Source: Mercurialis annua (Eukaryota; Streptophyta; Magnoliopsida; Malpighiales; Euphorbiaceae). From it: a DNA stretch of 64,000 nt. Shown here in pieces: positions 1-13,272 of this stretch. The position numbers and the translations under genes were made by a program. The notes under the pieces are model-generated. The model was not told the DNA's origin. It saw only the letters and a program-made list of their open reading frames with translations, and did no database searches. The stretch spans positions 8,566,001 through 8,630,000 of the forward strand of contig NC_065570.1 of NCBI RefSeq assembly GCF_937616625.2. The letters run 5' to 3'. Position 1 is the stretch's first letter; every line of letters begins with the position of its first letter.

Positions 1-995
1 GTATTTTGATTTTCTTTCTCCAATTTTAACATCTGGTCAAAATAAAATCAAAATCTGGCAACATGTGCTGATATAGTGCCACATAATCTTGTGCTGATAC
101 AGTGCCATGTAGCTTGCTTTGAACCATGCAACAATGTTTCCCATTTTTCTGATTTGTTTTTATGTCCTAGAGAGTGGATACATGTCCTTGAATATATTAG
201 AATAAGGGTTAATGTCATAAAAATTCACCAACTTTACACGTTTTCTCATTTTAATCACGCAGTTTAAATTTTCTCATTTTCATGCACGAACTACCGCTGT
301 TTCTCAAATTCATACACGTTGCTGAGGTGTCACGACTACATTGGTGTAATTTGCTGATGTGGAGGTCATTTCACACCAATGAATGAATTTGAGAAAAAAG
401 GTACTTTGTGCATGAAAATAAGAAAATTTAAACTGCGTGATTAAAATGAGAAAACGTGTAAAGTTCGTGACTTTTTTTAACATTAACCCTTAGAATAACC
501 ATAAAAGTGTCAAGATTTAATAAGACTAATTAGTGATTTCTGGCCTGTGTTGGCTTCTTTTTGCTGACTTTTCAAAGTAAGGTGGTTTTTTTGCAGGATT
601 CCATTTGCTCTTTTGATCTGTGCCGGGCTATAAATTTCTAGAGTAGGCAGTTTATAAGTCGTACATTTTTCGTTTTTGTTATAAACTTGTTGAGCAGGTA
701 AGTTTTGCATGTTTGTGGGTAGCTCTAAAATTGATCTTGGAAGTTATTGTAGGTGCTTGATCATTGACTTTGACAGAGTTACTTTGGATCATAAAGAGCC
801 TTGTCTATTGCGTTTGTTTCTCCTTAACATATTTTAGCTTTGTAGGCTTATACTCGCAAAGACACTGAATTCCTTAAGTTCTTGCTCGTTTTCAATGGCT
901 TTATCTCAACAAGTTGAACAGCTATATTCCACTTAACTAATTGTTAGCCATGTGCATGTGGATTTCTTATGTTTATTGCTCATTTCTTTGTATAG
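1..995. other. Probable CPL2 intron, no exon recognised
   Basis: No CPL2 coding sequence was recognised here. The first exon I can support begins at 996 after a tatag acceptor, and the catalytic DxDxT part of the phosphatase domain must lie upstream, outside the window. The stretch is therefore most likely the end of a long intron. It holds one inverted-repeat element (206-489) and otherwise AT-rich sequence. Confidence 0.6.
206..489. mobile_element. Mutator-like MITE in or near a CPL2 intron
   Basis: A 284-bp foldback element. Its ends are inverted repeats of roughly 85 bp starting GGGTTAATG and ending CATTAACCC. It is flanked by a perfect 9-bp target duplication TTAGAATAA (197-205 and 490-498). 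Long terminal inverted repeats with a 9-bp target duplication are typical of the Mutator superfamily. There is no coding capacity, so it is non-autonomous. Confidence 0.85.
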
Positions 996-3900
996 ATTCG
1001 TGATACTAGTGTGCTTGTGAGGTTGAGGCCTGCCTGGGAGGATTTACGAAGTTATTTAACTGCCAAAGGACGCAAAAGATTTGAAGTTTATGTCTGTACG
1101 ATGGCTGAAAGAGATTATGCCTTTGAAATGTGGAGGCTTCTTGACCCAGGGTCGCACTTGATAGAGTCAAAGCAACTGCAGGATCGTGTTGTTTGTGTTA
1201 AATCAGGCAAGTGAAGAATATATACAATTTTGAATATTATTTGATTTTTGTTTTATATTATATTATACTGTTCATTATCAAAATGAAATTAGATATTTAT
1301 TATGAGTTAATTTGCTGAAATTAGGTTTTGGTATCCTCTAGTTCATTTATTTTCTTATACGGAAGTGTCTGGTTGATCATCAAAGAAGTTATCAATTTGA
1401 ATTTGTATAACACATTAAACAACCTGCAGTCAAGAGAAGTTTTTTTTTTAGTTTTGCTATTGGATCATGTCACCCATTTTCTTTCTACTTGATGCCAAAT
1501 TTAACTTCTTCTACTGTTTCTGACAGGTTCCAGGAAATCTTTGACAAATGTCTTTCAAGATGGCACGTGCCATCCAAAAATGGCAATGGTAATTGATGAT
1601 AGGTCAAAGGTTTGGGAAGACAAGGATCAACCGCGAGTTCATGTAGTTCCAGCTTTCACACCTTACTATGCTCCTCAAGCAGAGGTGCGGGAATTATGGA
1701 ATTTAGCATGCGTGAACTTATTAATTGACTCGTTTTTTTATATTTATTTTTCTTTCAAGATTCTCCATTTATTTTTTTCTCTCTCTCTATTGTATGTGCA
1801 GACAGCAAATGCTGTCCCAGTCCTCTGTGTGGCGAGAAATGTTGCATGCAACGTCAGAGGTTGTTTTTTCAAGTAAGTGCTTTCAACTTCCTTAGATCAA
1901 ATTGTTTATCTAAAAATATATAATTTATTTTCCCTTATTGCTTTCTTATTTCTGATGCTTTATATTTTGTAGGGAGTTTGATGAGAGTTTATTACGAAGG
2001 ATCTCTGGAGTCTTTTATGAAGATGAGGTTGTTACATTGCCTCCTGCTCCAGATGTGAGCAATTACATGATGTCTGAGGTATCTTCTCCTTCAATAATAT
2101 AGGTCATGCTTTTTATATACATACATATATATATATATACATACACACGCGCGCGACACACACTCACACACACGTATACATACATACATACATATATATA
2201 CACATACAAATATAAATTTTTATACAGTTTGTGTTTCTGACATGTAGGATGCTGGTTTTGTACCCAATGGTAATGGTCATTTTAATGAAGGAATGAGTGG
2301 TGCTGAAGTTGAGCGGAGGCTGAACAACCAATATGTAAGTTTATGCACTGGATCCTAATCACTAAAGGCTCACTTACTTTGTTTGGGGAGTCATAAAGGC
2401 TAAATGTTATTTCATCTTCTGCTTCTAACTAATTGGTGGACAAAAAAACATATTATACCTTTGCTTAGAAGTTTTAAATGTTTTCTGTCTCTGTTACATT
2501 TTCTGCATTAATAGAAATTTAATATATCTATTGTGCTGTCCTTAATTTGTATGTGCATCAGGATGAGAAGAATGGTACTGATTCAGCTAGTCATTCCATG
2601 ACAAATAGCCCCGAGTTGAGATCTGAAATCATCCAGCCGCCTGTCGCCATACTTCCAAATGTTGTTGGACCAGCAGTATTTTCCACTCCACTAATTCCTT
2701 CACAAAGTATGAATAATGAGATTTTCTTTACTCATTCTTGACGTTGATGGCTTTATATGTGATATTATAATAATTTGTTAAAGGTTTTAATAATCAGTAT
2801 ATTTGTCTTTCAGAACCTAGTTTGCTTGGTCCTCCTGTGAGACGAGATTTAAGGAATCAAACTTCAGGTCAACCTCCTCTTCTGGCCAGGGTACCCGCGC
2901 CATTGCCGTCATCATCATCTATACAGCCACAAGGAGGCTGGTTGGTGGAAGAGGATACCAGCAGAGCACAAATAAACCTTCGATCTTCAGGATTTTCTCA
3001 GGAAAGCGATTCACTGAAATCTGATAAGCTGAGAACACATGTTAATCCATTTGCTCATAGCACAGCATCTAGTTCCACAGGTTCTGTCTTGCAGGCTCCT
3101 CAAATGAAGAATGAAGAGGTTTTTTTAGAAGCCAGTTGATTTAATTGGAAAATAGTTTTTAGATTCAAAGTTGATAGATTTCTTTGAGCATGATAAATTA
3201 GTGAGATTTTGCCGAATGCAGGTATTTGCTGGACATGACTTGCAGAAACAAAATCTTCTTCCTGGAAGCAATTTAGCAGGTATGGAGCTGTCAGTTACTA
3301 TGGTATTTTTCATTTCAAAACCCAGACAACTGGATTAGTACGTTGGTGCAATCATTTATGGTGCTAAGGTTGCATGGATGAAGTCTTTTTTCGAGAAATG
3401 GTGCTGTAGTGAATATTTTATATTAAAATGAGGGTATAATAGGAAAGAAAAAAAATAATTATGCTAAAATGGACTATGATTTGGGACGAAAATGGCAAAT
3501 AGGACTTGTAATTATGGGATGGATGGAATAGTTTGATAGTTGCAGCATCCACTACATTTCTCAGATATTTATTTTGTGTATGTGGTTCAGTAGTCCAAAT
3601 ATATAAACCTGGTCTTACATGAATAACTTTCAACTAATATATTTGTTTTTATTTTTAAATTGAAATAGAGTAGTCAGCTTAATAACAAATGTAGAGTTTG
3701 CTAAAGTGAGAATGAGATTTGTCAAAATATCGTAGAGAGAGAGAGATGGCTAGACAGAGGGAGAAAGAATGACTAAACAAGAGAGATAAAAGAAAACAAG
3801 TGTAAGTAAATAAATAATAGGTGGATAACTGAGACAAATGAGAGAATGGATAGCAAGAGAGGAGAGGAGAGGAGAGCAGTAGGAATATTAAGTAAGAGAA

Positions 3901-6900
3901 AGTACACGTAACAAGTGTTACCTGAATGATCAAGGGACCAGGGGTGCAATAGCTGCTGTCATTTGAAAGCAGTAGAAAGACAGTTAGCCACCTGCTTGAA
4001 AACACCAAATATAGATGAAGAGGAAACAGCAGTCCTACCAGTAAGCCAGCTGCTGTCACAATGATCTCTTAAGCCAAGTGCAAACCCTCTTATGTAAGGT
4101 TCTTAATCCAGCATCAGTCTAGCCAATCAAGTCCCTAGTGGAAAGATTTTTGGATGGCCATGTCAGTTCAATTGGATTGATTGTGATCAAACTGTGGAAG
4201 GACTTAATCTCAATTAATATGAGAATTTAGAAGGCCTGATTGAACGAATGAAGAGTTCGAAGGGAGCATAAAATTAACTAAAACTATTGAGGGGTGTGTT
4301 TAAACGCTTTCATTTGATGGCTCTGTCGTTGATGAACTCTTTCGTCTGTACAACTTCTTAAATGGCACTTTACTGAAATTGAAATATGAAAAAATCCTTA
4401 AAATACTGTGAGGCATTTTATTGGGCAGTAGATACCAACTTCCATGCTAATTGTTTGCTCCAATTTCTTGTAGATGTTGGTGTCCCGCAGAATCTTGTTT
4501 CCTCTAATAGCAGAGAGTCTCAAACTGAAGCTTTAAAATTGAATCTTCTGCCATCCCCATTGTCTATTGGAGCTCTTCAAGAAATTGGACGAAGATGTAA
4601 CTCAAAGGTAATTATGGTCAAGGCCTTGATAATGATTCCTTGTGTTTTTTTTTCTGAGGTTTATCAATGGTTTTGCTGGCTGCAGGTTGAGTTTAGGTCT
4701 GTTGTAAGCACCAGTAAGGATTTGCAATTTTCTGTCGAGGTCAGTAGAAAATGCTTTTGATGCTATATTTCTACAATATTTTTTCGCCTCCAATTGTTAA
4801 TTCTCTACAATTTTGGCTTGGTAATCATTTTTTAATTACATTATAGAATGCTCTAAATATCTCTATCTGTTGCTGAATATCGTATATTTTCTTGTGAGCT
4901 TGGTGCTTAAACTTGTGAAATGCTCATTTTGCATGGATTAGATAATGACCAAGTTTTAATTGCCCAAAGTAATGTAATTATTTTTGTATAGTTATTAAAA
5001 GTTACTAATGCAACTTGTGATTTGCGAGTTTTAGAGTCGGGAGTCATACCATCTTTGTTTGTTAGCTGGACAATTTTGTCCATGCGTTTCACATTCAGAC
5101 TTTATGGCTAGAATGATTTCCTAAAATCTTGTTCTTTTTACTTATTGTTATCGAATTTGTTTTGGCATGATTTTGTTGTTTATAATGTCGTAGTCAGATG
5201 ATACCATGTGATGGAACTACGGTCTTGTTTGTTGTATCGATATGATTGACGATTAATTGTAGGACTGCTGCTTACTTCTGCATTTAAATTTGACCAAAGG
5301 AAGACCACATTTTGTAAAATAATTGTTTCTCTTTTCAATTTATTTTTTGTCGACATCTGCTATAAATGGCATCCATGTTTCTCTGCCCCCTTTGCCTGTA
5401 GCTTGGATTACTGTGCTATTCTACTCTTCAATAATCTCACTTTTTACTTAAATGAATGAAGGTTCTGTTCACGGGTGAAAAGATAGGTGTTGGGATGGGC
5501 AAGACTAGGAAGGATGCACATCAGCAAGCAGCTGATAATGCACTTCGCTGCTTGGCAGGTAAGATTTTTCTTCAGTTTATTTTCTGGCATTATTCATGAC
5601 CTTCTCTATGTATACATTGAAGAGAAATGGTTTATTGTTCTGTGTGTAGTTTGAAATGAAACATGTTTGTTGATGTTCAACATATTTGTTTGCAGATAAG
5701 TATGTGTCATATATTCCACCTAATTCTGGAGCAGTTGACCATGATTTCGATAAGCTGACCTGCGGGAATGAGAATGGATTCCTATGGGACATTGTCCATC
5801 CCGAATCAAGTGAAGCAGTATCAGAAGATGGATTAACTAAAGAACGTTCTCCTGAGGTGGGGATATTTTGATGATGCTCTCATTACTTAATTTGATTTAT
5901 TTGTTCAAAAACATAGGTGATGCTTGGATAACGGGTATGTGGGCAAGAAATTTCCCGTTGAGGGGTAGTGGTTATCCGGAGAGAAACCACTCCTTTTGTG
6001 GATTTTGCAATGCACCAAGATGTGGAAGCTAAATAGTGAAGGGAGTGAGCTGGCTTCATGTCTGCTATTGCTGCGCTATGCAGTCTCCATTTATTCCTGT
6101 TTTAAAGGTAAGGACTTGGTGGTCAGACCCTAGTTTCTACCCATTATCCAAGTATTCCTATGTTGAATTAGCACTTTCTTTTTTCTTTTTATCTTTCTGC
6201 AAGAGTTGGTTTGTCATGTTAGTTTTTAGTACTTTGCAAATTTATTTTGTTTAATTACCTAGAATGAAATTGGGAGAATTATACAAAACATGTATATTTG
6301 AAAGAGAAATTTGTTACACCCCCTTTTTTTCTCTAGATCTGTAGGATACCAGAAGCTGTATTTGCATGAAATGCTAGAGTTTTAATCTGTTGCATGGTTC
6401 AAAAATGATTTACAGGACACAGAAATTGAACCTGGAATCACTTCTTCAAGCTCCATGAATCAGCGACAGCGGAAACGTGCCAACTCCCCTAGGTAACAAG
6501 AAAGGTTCTTTTCATTTTTTGTTTCATTCTGCTCTTCTCAGCAATTAATGAGTACTATCTCATTTATTGCATTTAAATCGAAGGTCTTAAAACAGTTTGT
6601 TGATATTAGACGGTTTTGGAATTTTTGGATAGTGTGAATTTTCTGTCAGACATCTTATTTTTTTTATTAGTGCGGGTTAATTATTATTTTTGGATTGGTG
6701 TCCAAGGTCATAACGTACCAAGACATCTTATAAATTATTATATTTTCCAGCTTGTTTCCGAGACCTATATTATGGTGTGAATTGTGCAGAATTTTATAGG
6801 CTAAACCTATTTTGAGGTCCCTAAACTTTACATTTTTGGTTCATGAGGTCCCTTAACTTCTATTTGACTTCTTCGGGTCCTTAAACTTTTATTTTCTGGT

Positions 6901-7334
6901 TCATCAGGTCCTACTTTTATTTGCCTTTCTCAAGTCCCTAATTGTTTATTTTTTGGTTCATTGGGTCCTTAACGTTTAAGGACCTAAAGAACCAAAAAAA
7001 CAAAAGTTTAAGGACCCGAGAAAGTCAAATAGAAGTTGAGGGACCTAATGAACCAAAAAATGAAAGTTTAAGGATTTGAGAAAGCCAAATAAAAGTTGAA
7101 GGACTTGATGAACCAAAAAATAAAAGTTTAAGGACCTTAAAACGGGTTTAGCCAATTTTATATTGAAATCAATAATTGTCTTGGTTGCTTTCATTTTATA
7201 AATCTGGTTGTTTTTCAACTTTCAGATTGCCACAATCTATTCCGAATAAACGATCAAAGGAAGAAGTAGTATGCAGTGGTTCACAAAGTCTACCATCTTC
7301 ACGGCAACAGAAGAACGGGCATCATGTTTCTTGA
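996..7334 (+). CDS. RNA polymerase II CTD phosphatase-like protein, CPL2 type (3' part)
   Basis: Removes phosphate from the C-terminal repeat domain of RNA polymerase II in the nucleus (family knowledge). Fourteen exons join in frame: 996-1206, 1527-1684, 1802-1872, 1973-2078, 2248-2334, 2562-2706, 2814-3118, 3222-3279, 4474-4607, 4686-4739, 5462-5558, 5696-5856, 6416-6492, 7226-7334, giving 590 residues. The first three exons carry the second half of the FCP1/HAD domain, with [11 protein letters not shown] and the acidic [11 protein letters not shown] motif. The catalytic DxDxT motif lies before the window. Exons 9-12 encode one double-stranded-RNA-binding domain ([18 protein letters not shown]); the tail is basic (KRSKEE), like a nuclear signal. 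A single dsRBD and the [14 protein letters not shown] segment fit CPL2 better than CPL1, which has two dsRBDs. The first intron uses a GC donor. Mutator-like elements lie upstream of the first exon and in the last intron. Confidence 0.92.
2112..2214. repeat. TA/CA/TACA microsatellite in CPL2 intron
   Basis: Alternating TA, CACA, GCGC and TACA runs in the intron between the exons ending at 2078 and starting at 2248. Likely length-polymorphic; no coding role seen. Confidence 0.85.
3736..3880. repeat. Purine-rich GA/AGAGG tract in a CPL2 intron
   Basis: The 1.19-kb intron 3280-4473 contains a long purine-rich run on the plus strand, with GAGAGAGAGAGA near 3736 and AGAGG repeats near 3858-3875. 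No exon-like sequence was recognised in this intron. Confidence 0.6.
6799..7153. mobile_element. Mutator-like MITE in the last CPL2 intron
   Basis: A 355-bp foldback with ends GGCTAAACC and GGTTTAGCC, and arms made of repeated 'GGTCCCTAAACTT' type segments. It is flanked by a perfect 9-bp target duplication AATTTTATA (6790-6798, 7154-7162). It sits wholly inside intron 6493-7225, so splicing should remove it. Confidence 0.88.
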
Positions 7335-8895
7335 AAACACCACACAATTGGAATTGCTGACAAAACCACTGACAGGTCAAATGTATTTTTGAGATCTACA
7401 AAATTGCAAATTTAGAATGCAGGTTCTAGTAAAACCATAGTTAGCTCTTTGCTTGAAGCAAATGTATGTTTTCTTTCGCCCTCTTCTGCAATTTTGTCTC
7501 TCTTATTGAGAGATGGGCATATTTGTTTTGCTTTTGCTCATTCAATTCTTTTAGTTTTGCCCTATCTTTCTGGGTTATGTAGTTAAGGGCAAGTATATAT
7601 TAATACGTATATCGTTTTTTATTCATTCTTCGTATTCTCCATGCTATTGACCTTTTTAAATTTCTCCTTTAAGATGTCTTTCCTGTTTCCTCCGTTTTCT
7701 ATCATTTGAAACCGAAATTAATTTTTTTGACTAAGGGCAGTAGGACACTGGATAATAAGTTCAGTTAGTTTGCATTCTTAGAATACTTAGGCTGTCATTT
7801 CTCCACTGCTGGCTCGTAATGGATACCGGATCTTGAGATTCGAAACCTGTCATCCATATAATAGAAACCGACTCCTAAAGAAGTCCGGATTGAAGACCAA
7901 ATCTCAAGGTTTTGCCCAACTTTTGCCGGACTACTTAAGATTTGCCATAGAGTTCAGCTTGGTTTAGAAAAGCTTGATCTTATCCGAATAAGGATTCAAT
8001 GTCCTAATGGTTATCTGGAAGGAGGTCCAATGTGAAAAGGATAATGATTATTTAAAGACGCTTCTATTAACTTGGAAGACATGATGGTATCTTACCCGAA
8101 CTATAAATACTCTATAAAATAAGATTGGAAAAAATGGGTTTGGAAACGTATTCGTATTTGGAAAAATTACGGAATAATACAAAAAACGGATAATCTTTTC
8201 AGTAATGCTAAGTATTTAAAATCTTTTCAGGGCATACCTTTTTGGCTTTACACACTTTATGTATCCAATGAAATAACGCCACATGTCTTTATTATAGTTG
8301 GTACATTTGACTTATCTGACGCGCGTCAATGCGTCAGTGACAAATGACAAATATTTATCTTTGTCCGAGGCTTAATTAGGCGGGAAAAAAAGAGGTAATA
8401 ATAATCATTCTTTCTTTTTATCATAGTAATGTCAAATCAAAGTACTTTCCTTTTTTTGTTGGGACCACATTATTACATACCTTTTATTTTTTTATTATAA
8501 TGATAATAATTAATAATATACTTATATACTTCATAAATTAATAATTTAAGAATTAAATTTTAGTATATATTGGGATGTTGATAGTAAATATATTATAGAA
8601 ATGCAAAAAAAAATAAAAAAAATTATTAATTTAATTTTTATTTTGGAATATAAAAAGTTCAGTATATTAAAAATAAATTAAATGTATAGATTAGAATTAA
8701 TAAATTACTTAGATAATAGAAGTAATATAAATGATTTTTAATATAAATTAATAATTGATTTAATTATTTTATTTACAATGAAATCTTAATTTTTAATATA
8801 TCTTTTTAAAATATTAATTTATGCACGTAGTAACGAATTTTTAGAATATGATTTCTATAACTATTGTTATGTATTTAAAAGAGTTTCTAAAAATG
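7335..8895. other. CPL2 3' flank, possible LTR remnant, AT-rich DNA
   Basis: The first few hundred bases are the CPL2 3' untranslated region and flank. From about 7790 to 8130 the base composition rises, with a TATAAATA element near 8103, which resembles a plant retrotransposon LTR. No second copy occurs in the window, so this stays a suggestion. From about 8480 the sequence is extremely AT-rich with no genes. Confidence 0.35.
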
Positions 8896-8897
8896 TA

Positions 8898-9221
8898 CTC
8901 CTTCCGTCCCAATCGAGTTGTGCACTTTGATTTTATCACGCAGTTTAAGAAAAACAATTACTTGCTTCATTTTTTTTAGTTATCACTTTAGGCAAATGTA
9001 TTTTTCCACCAATAGTTGTCCATTTAAAGATTCAAGATGATTTTAATCTTTATTTTTCAAATTTACTCATGCCTAATAAATGACTCTACATTTTACTTTA
9101 GAAAGCATTTATTAACTAGTGGGGTTATATTAGTATTTTTCTTTTTAATTTAAGACAAAATGAGCATTGTCTTGGTATGTGTAATTTTTTCTAGATGGAC
9201 AACTAAAAAAAATGGAGGGAG
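8898..9221. mobile_element. Stowaway-like MITE
   Basis: Begins with CTCCTTCCGTCCCAAT after a TA and ends with AATGGAGGGAG, the terminal sequence of Stowaway (Tc1/mariner-type) MITEs. The 3' flank is TG rather than TA, so this end has mutated. Confidence 0.65.
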
Positions 9222-9244
9222 TGTTGTTTATGTATTTTGTAAAA

Positions 9245-9443
9245 TTTTCTTTACTTTTCTTGTCATAGCACTATATAATATAGGGTTTACTTGCAATTTA
9301 CTTTCAATTTACTCATTGATGGATTTTAAATAAGAGTGATATAGGAAAATTGAGTGTTAAAATTAGTTACTTTTTAAAAGTGGACAAGAGTTTTATGACA
9401 GTTTTTTTTTTCAAATTGGACAATTCTTTTGGGACGGAGGGAG
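9245..9443. mobile_element. Partial Stowaway-like MITE
   Basis: Ends in TTTTGGGACGGAGGGAG followed by TA. By eye it matches, in inverse orientation, the left half of the related elements at 58387-58658 and 62957-63227 (shared segments around AAAGTGGACAAGAGTTTTA and TGGATTTTAAATAAGA). The left end is not defined. Confidence 0.55.
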
Positions 9444-9658
9444 TATTTTTTATATACATACGATTTGAAAAGGAAAAAATTTATAGAGGATTTAGGATTG
9501 TTACGGTTTTCGAAGCCGATTCTCTATCGCCGATCTCAACTCATGGAATTGAGTCATGACTACCCGAATTGTTTTATATTATTTCATATCGTACACGCGT
9601 TACGCGTATCACCACTTATTGGGATGTTTTCCTTAGAAGTTCATAGGTCGAAATACAT

Positions 9659-9797
9659 CTCTGATAAATAAATGATATCTGATTCATCTCCAATAAATTT
9701 ATGATACACATCAAATACATTTCGAATACATCATTCATACATCTCTGATAAATATATGATATACATCAAATACATTTCGGATACATCATTGATACAT
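9659..9797. repeat. 55-bp tandem repeat, 2.5 copies
   Basis: Two adjacent 55-bp units, 9688-9742 and 9743-9797, both containing ATACATCAAATACATTTCG or a close variant and ending ATACAT. A partial third copy (9659-9687) precedes them. Confidence 0.8.
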
Positions 9798-10731
9798 TTT
9801 ACAAATATTTTAGATAAATCTTTTTCGACTATATATTTAATTTTATAAAAAATATATAATATGTTTTAAAATATATTTGAATTGTTTTTTTTTGTATTTG
9901 ATTTCCTTTATATGAAATAATTAAAATGTATATGTATATATTTTCTAAAAACAAAAGTGTGAAGTTATAATACAAATTATATACATCTTCAATATATAAT
10001 GCAAACATTTTATAAGCATATACCACAAATATTTTAATTTTATATATGCTATGAATACTTTTTAGCTGCTTTAAATGTTGTTTACAAATTTTTTTTTTAA
10101 ATAAATAATTGTCAAATTATAATTCATGTTAGATACGTCTTTGATACATAAATGATACATTTTTTTGAGAATATGATACATTCTGACTTAAGATATACAT
10201 ACCTTTTTAGATATACATACAAAAGATGTTCATGGAATGTCTTTCTACATATATTTTTATTATCTTTAAAATGTTATTTGTTTATATAAAATAATCAATT
10301 TTGTACATGTTTATTTTGTTTAAAATAAATAAGTGTCAAATTATAATACATGTTAGATACATCTTTTTTATATAATTTATATGTTTTAAATCATGTTACA
10401 CATAATACTTCTAATATGAAAAACACTATAAATTTATTTTGAAATATAAATATAATATCTTTTAATGCGTAACAGATAGAAAAATTAATATATATTAAAA
10501 TATTATATACATCTTTTATATATTAATTTATGAAACGTGATTGAGACATTTTGTAACCTTTTTTTACGGAGACATCATTGATACACTATTTATATATGGT
10601 AAATACATCTTTTTTAATTTATAATGTATGATCAATGCATCATATATACATAATTTGTCTATTTTATAAAGATCAATAATTATTAAATATGTATATTTGT
10701 TCATTTTATATAATGTTATATACACACATCA

Positions 10732-10763
10732 AATATATATGTATGTATGTATGTATGTATATA

Positions 10764-10796
<33 letters not shown>

Positions 10797-10845
10797 ATAT
10801 ATGTATGTACATACATACATACATACATATATATATATATATATT
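10732..10845. repeat. GTAT/TA microsatellite with palindromic centre
   Basis: Runs of GTAT, TA and then ACAT. Because GTAT switches to ACAT near 10808, the right half is partly the reverse complement of the left, so the strand could fold on itself. Confidence 0.9.
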
Positions 10846-11650
10846 AAGTTTTTTTATCTATTTTTTAAAAACAAAATCAGATTTCAATAATTTTATAAAA
10901 TGAAAATTTATAATAATTATTATTTTATTTATTTATCAATAATTATTATATTTTAACGATATTGTTTTCAAATAATTTAAATTTGAAATTATTTGAATAA
11001 ATATTTATCAAATAAATGAAATAAAAAATATTTATATGTTGAATAATAAAATAAATAAAGTAAATTAAAAATAGAGGAAAGATTATAAGAATTTATTTTT
11101 ACTATTATTTTGAGACCTAATAGGCTAGTAGATTATGCCAAAAACAACAAAACAAGCATGTGAATAGAAAGAGGGAGCTGGCAAAGAAAATAAGAAGAGT
11201 GAGGCTGACACGTGCGTCAGCGAACTGACACATGTTGAGCGCGTCAGCATGTACCCATACTTATTTATAAAATGAACTGTCAATATATTATTGGTAGAGC
11301 ACAAATGTAAACTTTTCATATTTTTTGGTACACGCGTAAAAATGGAGTTTGTTAGCATTTATGTAAAGTAAACTATATTATTATATACTTCTGTAAGTTT
11401 CTCTTCGTATTTAGGCTCTACTTTAGATTTTTTTTTTTTACATAGATAAGGTTTCAATTATTAGAGTCTTAATTGTTAGATGTTAGTTGCAACTCACGAT
11501 CTCATGCGGTATTTGGAAACGCCTTAGCCATAGGCTATTACTGGTGTATGCTCTAGACTTACTAGTACATAAAAAGTTTAAGGTATGCTTATTTAGAACA
11601 CAATATCATTATAATTCTACAAGCTCTTAAGGTGCGAGTAACGTCTGGTC

Positions 11651-13272
11651 TGACTACCATTGGAGTAATTATTAGTCAACCATCCTCTGATTAATGTTCT
11701 AACCTCATTGTTTTGAAGGTCCTCGTCAAGAAGTTAGACTCCATCTATTATGGAAACGTTTGCCAAGCTACGATTGGAAGCTTATTGTGAACCAACAAAC
11801 TCTATTGAAAGATCATAAGCTTTGATGGGATCATCCAGAATAATGACCAGTCGATCGAAGCATTTGAAAGGACACCGCCTTGATCCACCCACTAGCATAA
11901 TTGCCAATTGGTGTTGGATCTTCTAGTTTGAAAGAGAACATGACTGTTGCCGTCAACTCATGTATTAATTTCAATACCGACACTCACCGTAATCATAAAA
12001 CTGAGTAGACCACAGTTAAAAATCCGATTGATTTTTCGTTCCTTGAGGAATCCGACAAACTTGCTCCGGTAATAGTTTTCTCGCCATGTAGTGTAAAGCC
12101 TTGATGAAGGTGATATAACAATTCCAGATGAATTTGGATTAGATGGCTTATGAGGCCAAAAACGCCATTAGTCCGTACCTGGAAAGCATCAACATCTAAA
12201 GATAAGAATATGTGATTCCACCCCAAGATCAGAATAAGAGAACAAGATGATTCTGGATCAATATAGAGGTAACCAACAAACAACAAAAAGAACAACACTC
12301 AAAATCCGAATATGCAACGAGCCTATTAGTGAAGGAGAAACACTAGAAAAGCAGGCATACAAAGAGAGTACCTCCGGCAAAACTAAATCAGGTTGTATCT
12401 TCTAGGCATTTAAGAAAACTGCAACGGTGAAGAACCCAAAGGAAAAAGGAGAGTTTGAATTTTTCCACAGAAGGAAAGCAATGTATGAGGCAGAGAAGAA
12501 TTGAAAAAAAAAAATAACATGCTCATTGAAGAAATTCAAGGCAAGGCTAGACATAAAAGAGCTGAAGCTAACAGATCGCCCTCCTAACAGTAGAAATAAT
12601 GGCGGAAACCATCCCCTCTAACATGAAGCTTCCATTTTGCGAACGTTGTAAGTCGAGAGACAATGTCTCTTGATTTATGAACCATGAGGCTACTCAACCT
12701 GCTAAAAGCTATCATGTGCATTATTATCAGCACTGTGCCAAAATGGTTCAATGGTTAAACCAGGTTCAATTAAAAACTGTACTTTTAACAAGTTTTTAGC
12801 CAGGTATTTAACCAATATACTAGGCCAAACCGCTAAAAGCCTTTATGAAGGGAATTAGGTCAGGCAAGTTATTTGACAAGCTGTGGATGTATAAGCCAGC
12901 TACATCCTCAAACTTACGGGCATCGTTTAAAAGTATTGTGAGCTCGATAAAGGACAGAGCTATCCAAGATAAAGTATCTAAAGCTAAGGAAGTAAACAAG
13001 AGAGGTGAATAAGAAGCATCGCCTGAAGAATGAAGAAATGCACTCCTGCTAAGAGCGCAATTAGAGATATCGGTCGTATCAAAAATACGAGAAAAGGCGT
13101 TACACACCATTCTCACCACATGAACGAGGCTCGATGTGGATAAAAAAAATGCCATGAATATGAACTGGTCACCTATATAAAAGTAGGCCACCAAGAGATT
13201 TTGCGAGTTTCATGACTAGCAAAAACATGACACTTAAGAATGCATAGGATTTGAAAATAGAGATTGAAAGAA
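11651..13272. other. Decayed repetitive DNA, probably old retroelement
   Basis: The sequence is less AT-rich than its surroundings and has coding-like composition, but frames are broken. The only segment I can tentatively name is the gag-like piece at 12824-13012. Confidence 0.3.
12824..13012 (+). pseudogene. Possible gypsy-type gag remnant
   Basis: A 62-codon open stretch ending in TAA, with further stops soon after. The segment AFMKGIRSGKLFDKLWMYKP resembles the spaced 'G-R-S-G-LF-L-KP' pattern seen in plant Ty3/gypsy (Tat/Ogre-type) Gag proteins. No start codon or neighbouring protease or polymerase is visible. The match is by eye and weak, and it could be chance. Confidence 0.3.

Larger units (their letters stand above)
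9448..11650. other. AT-rich non-coding DNA with GATACAT-type repeats
   Basis: Very AT-rich sequence full of short motifs such as GATACATC, TACATC and ATATA. It includes a 55-bp tandem duplication and a long microsatellite, listed separately. No open frame here looks like a protein. Confidence 0.5.

Noticed and set aside
10697..10903. 68-codon frame over the GTAT/ACAT microsatellite
   Set aside because: The peptide (YVCMYV repeats) is simply the translated microsatellite.
11993..12298. 101-codon minus-strand hydrophobic frame
   Set aside because: No family resemblance, no splice or promoter context, and it lies in decayed repetitive sequence.
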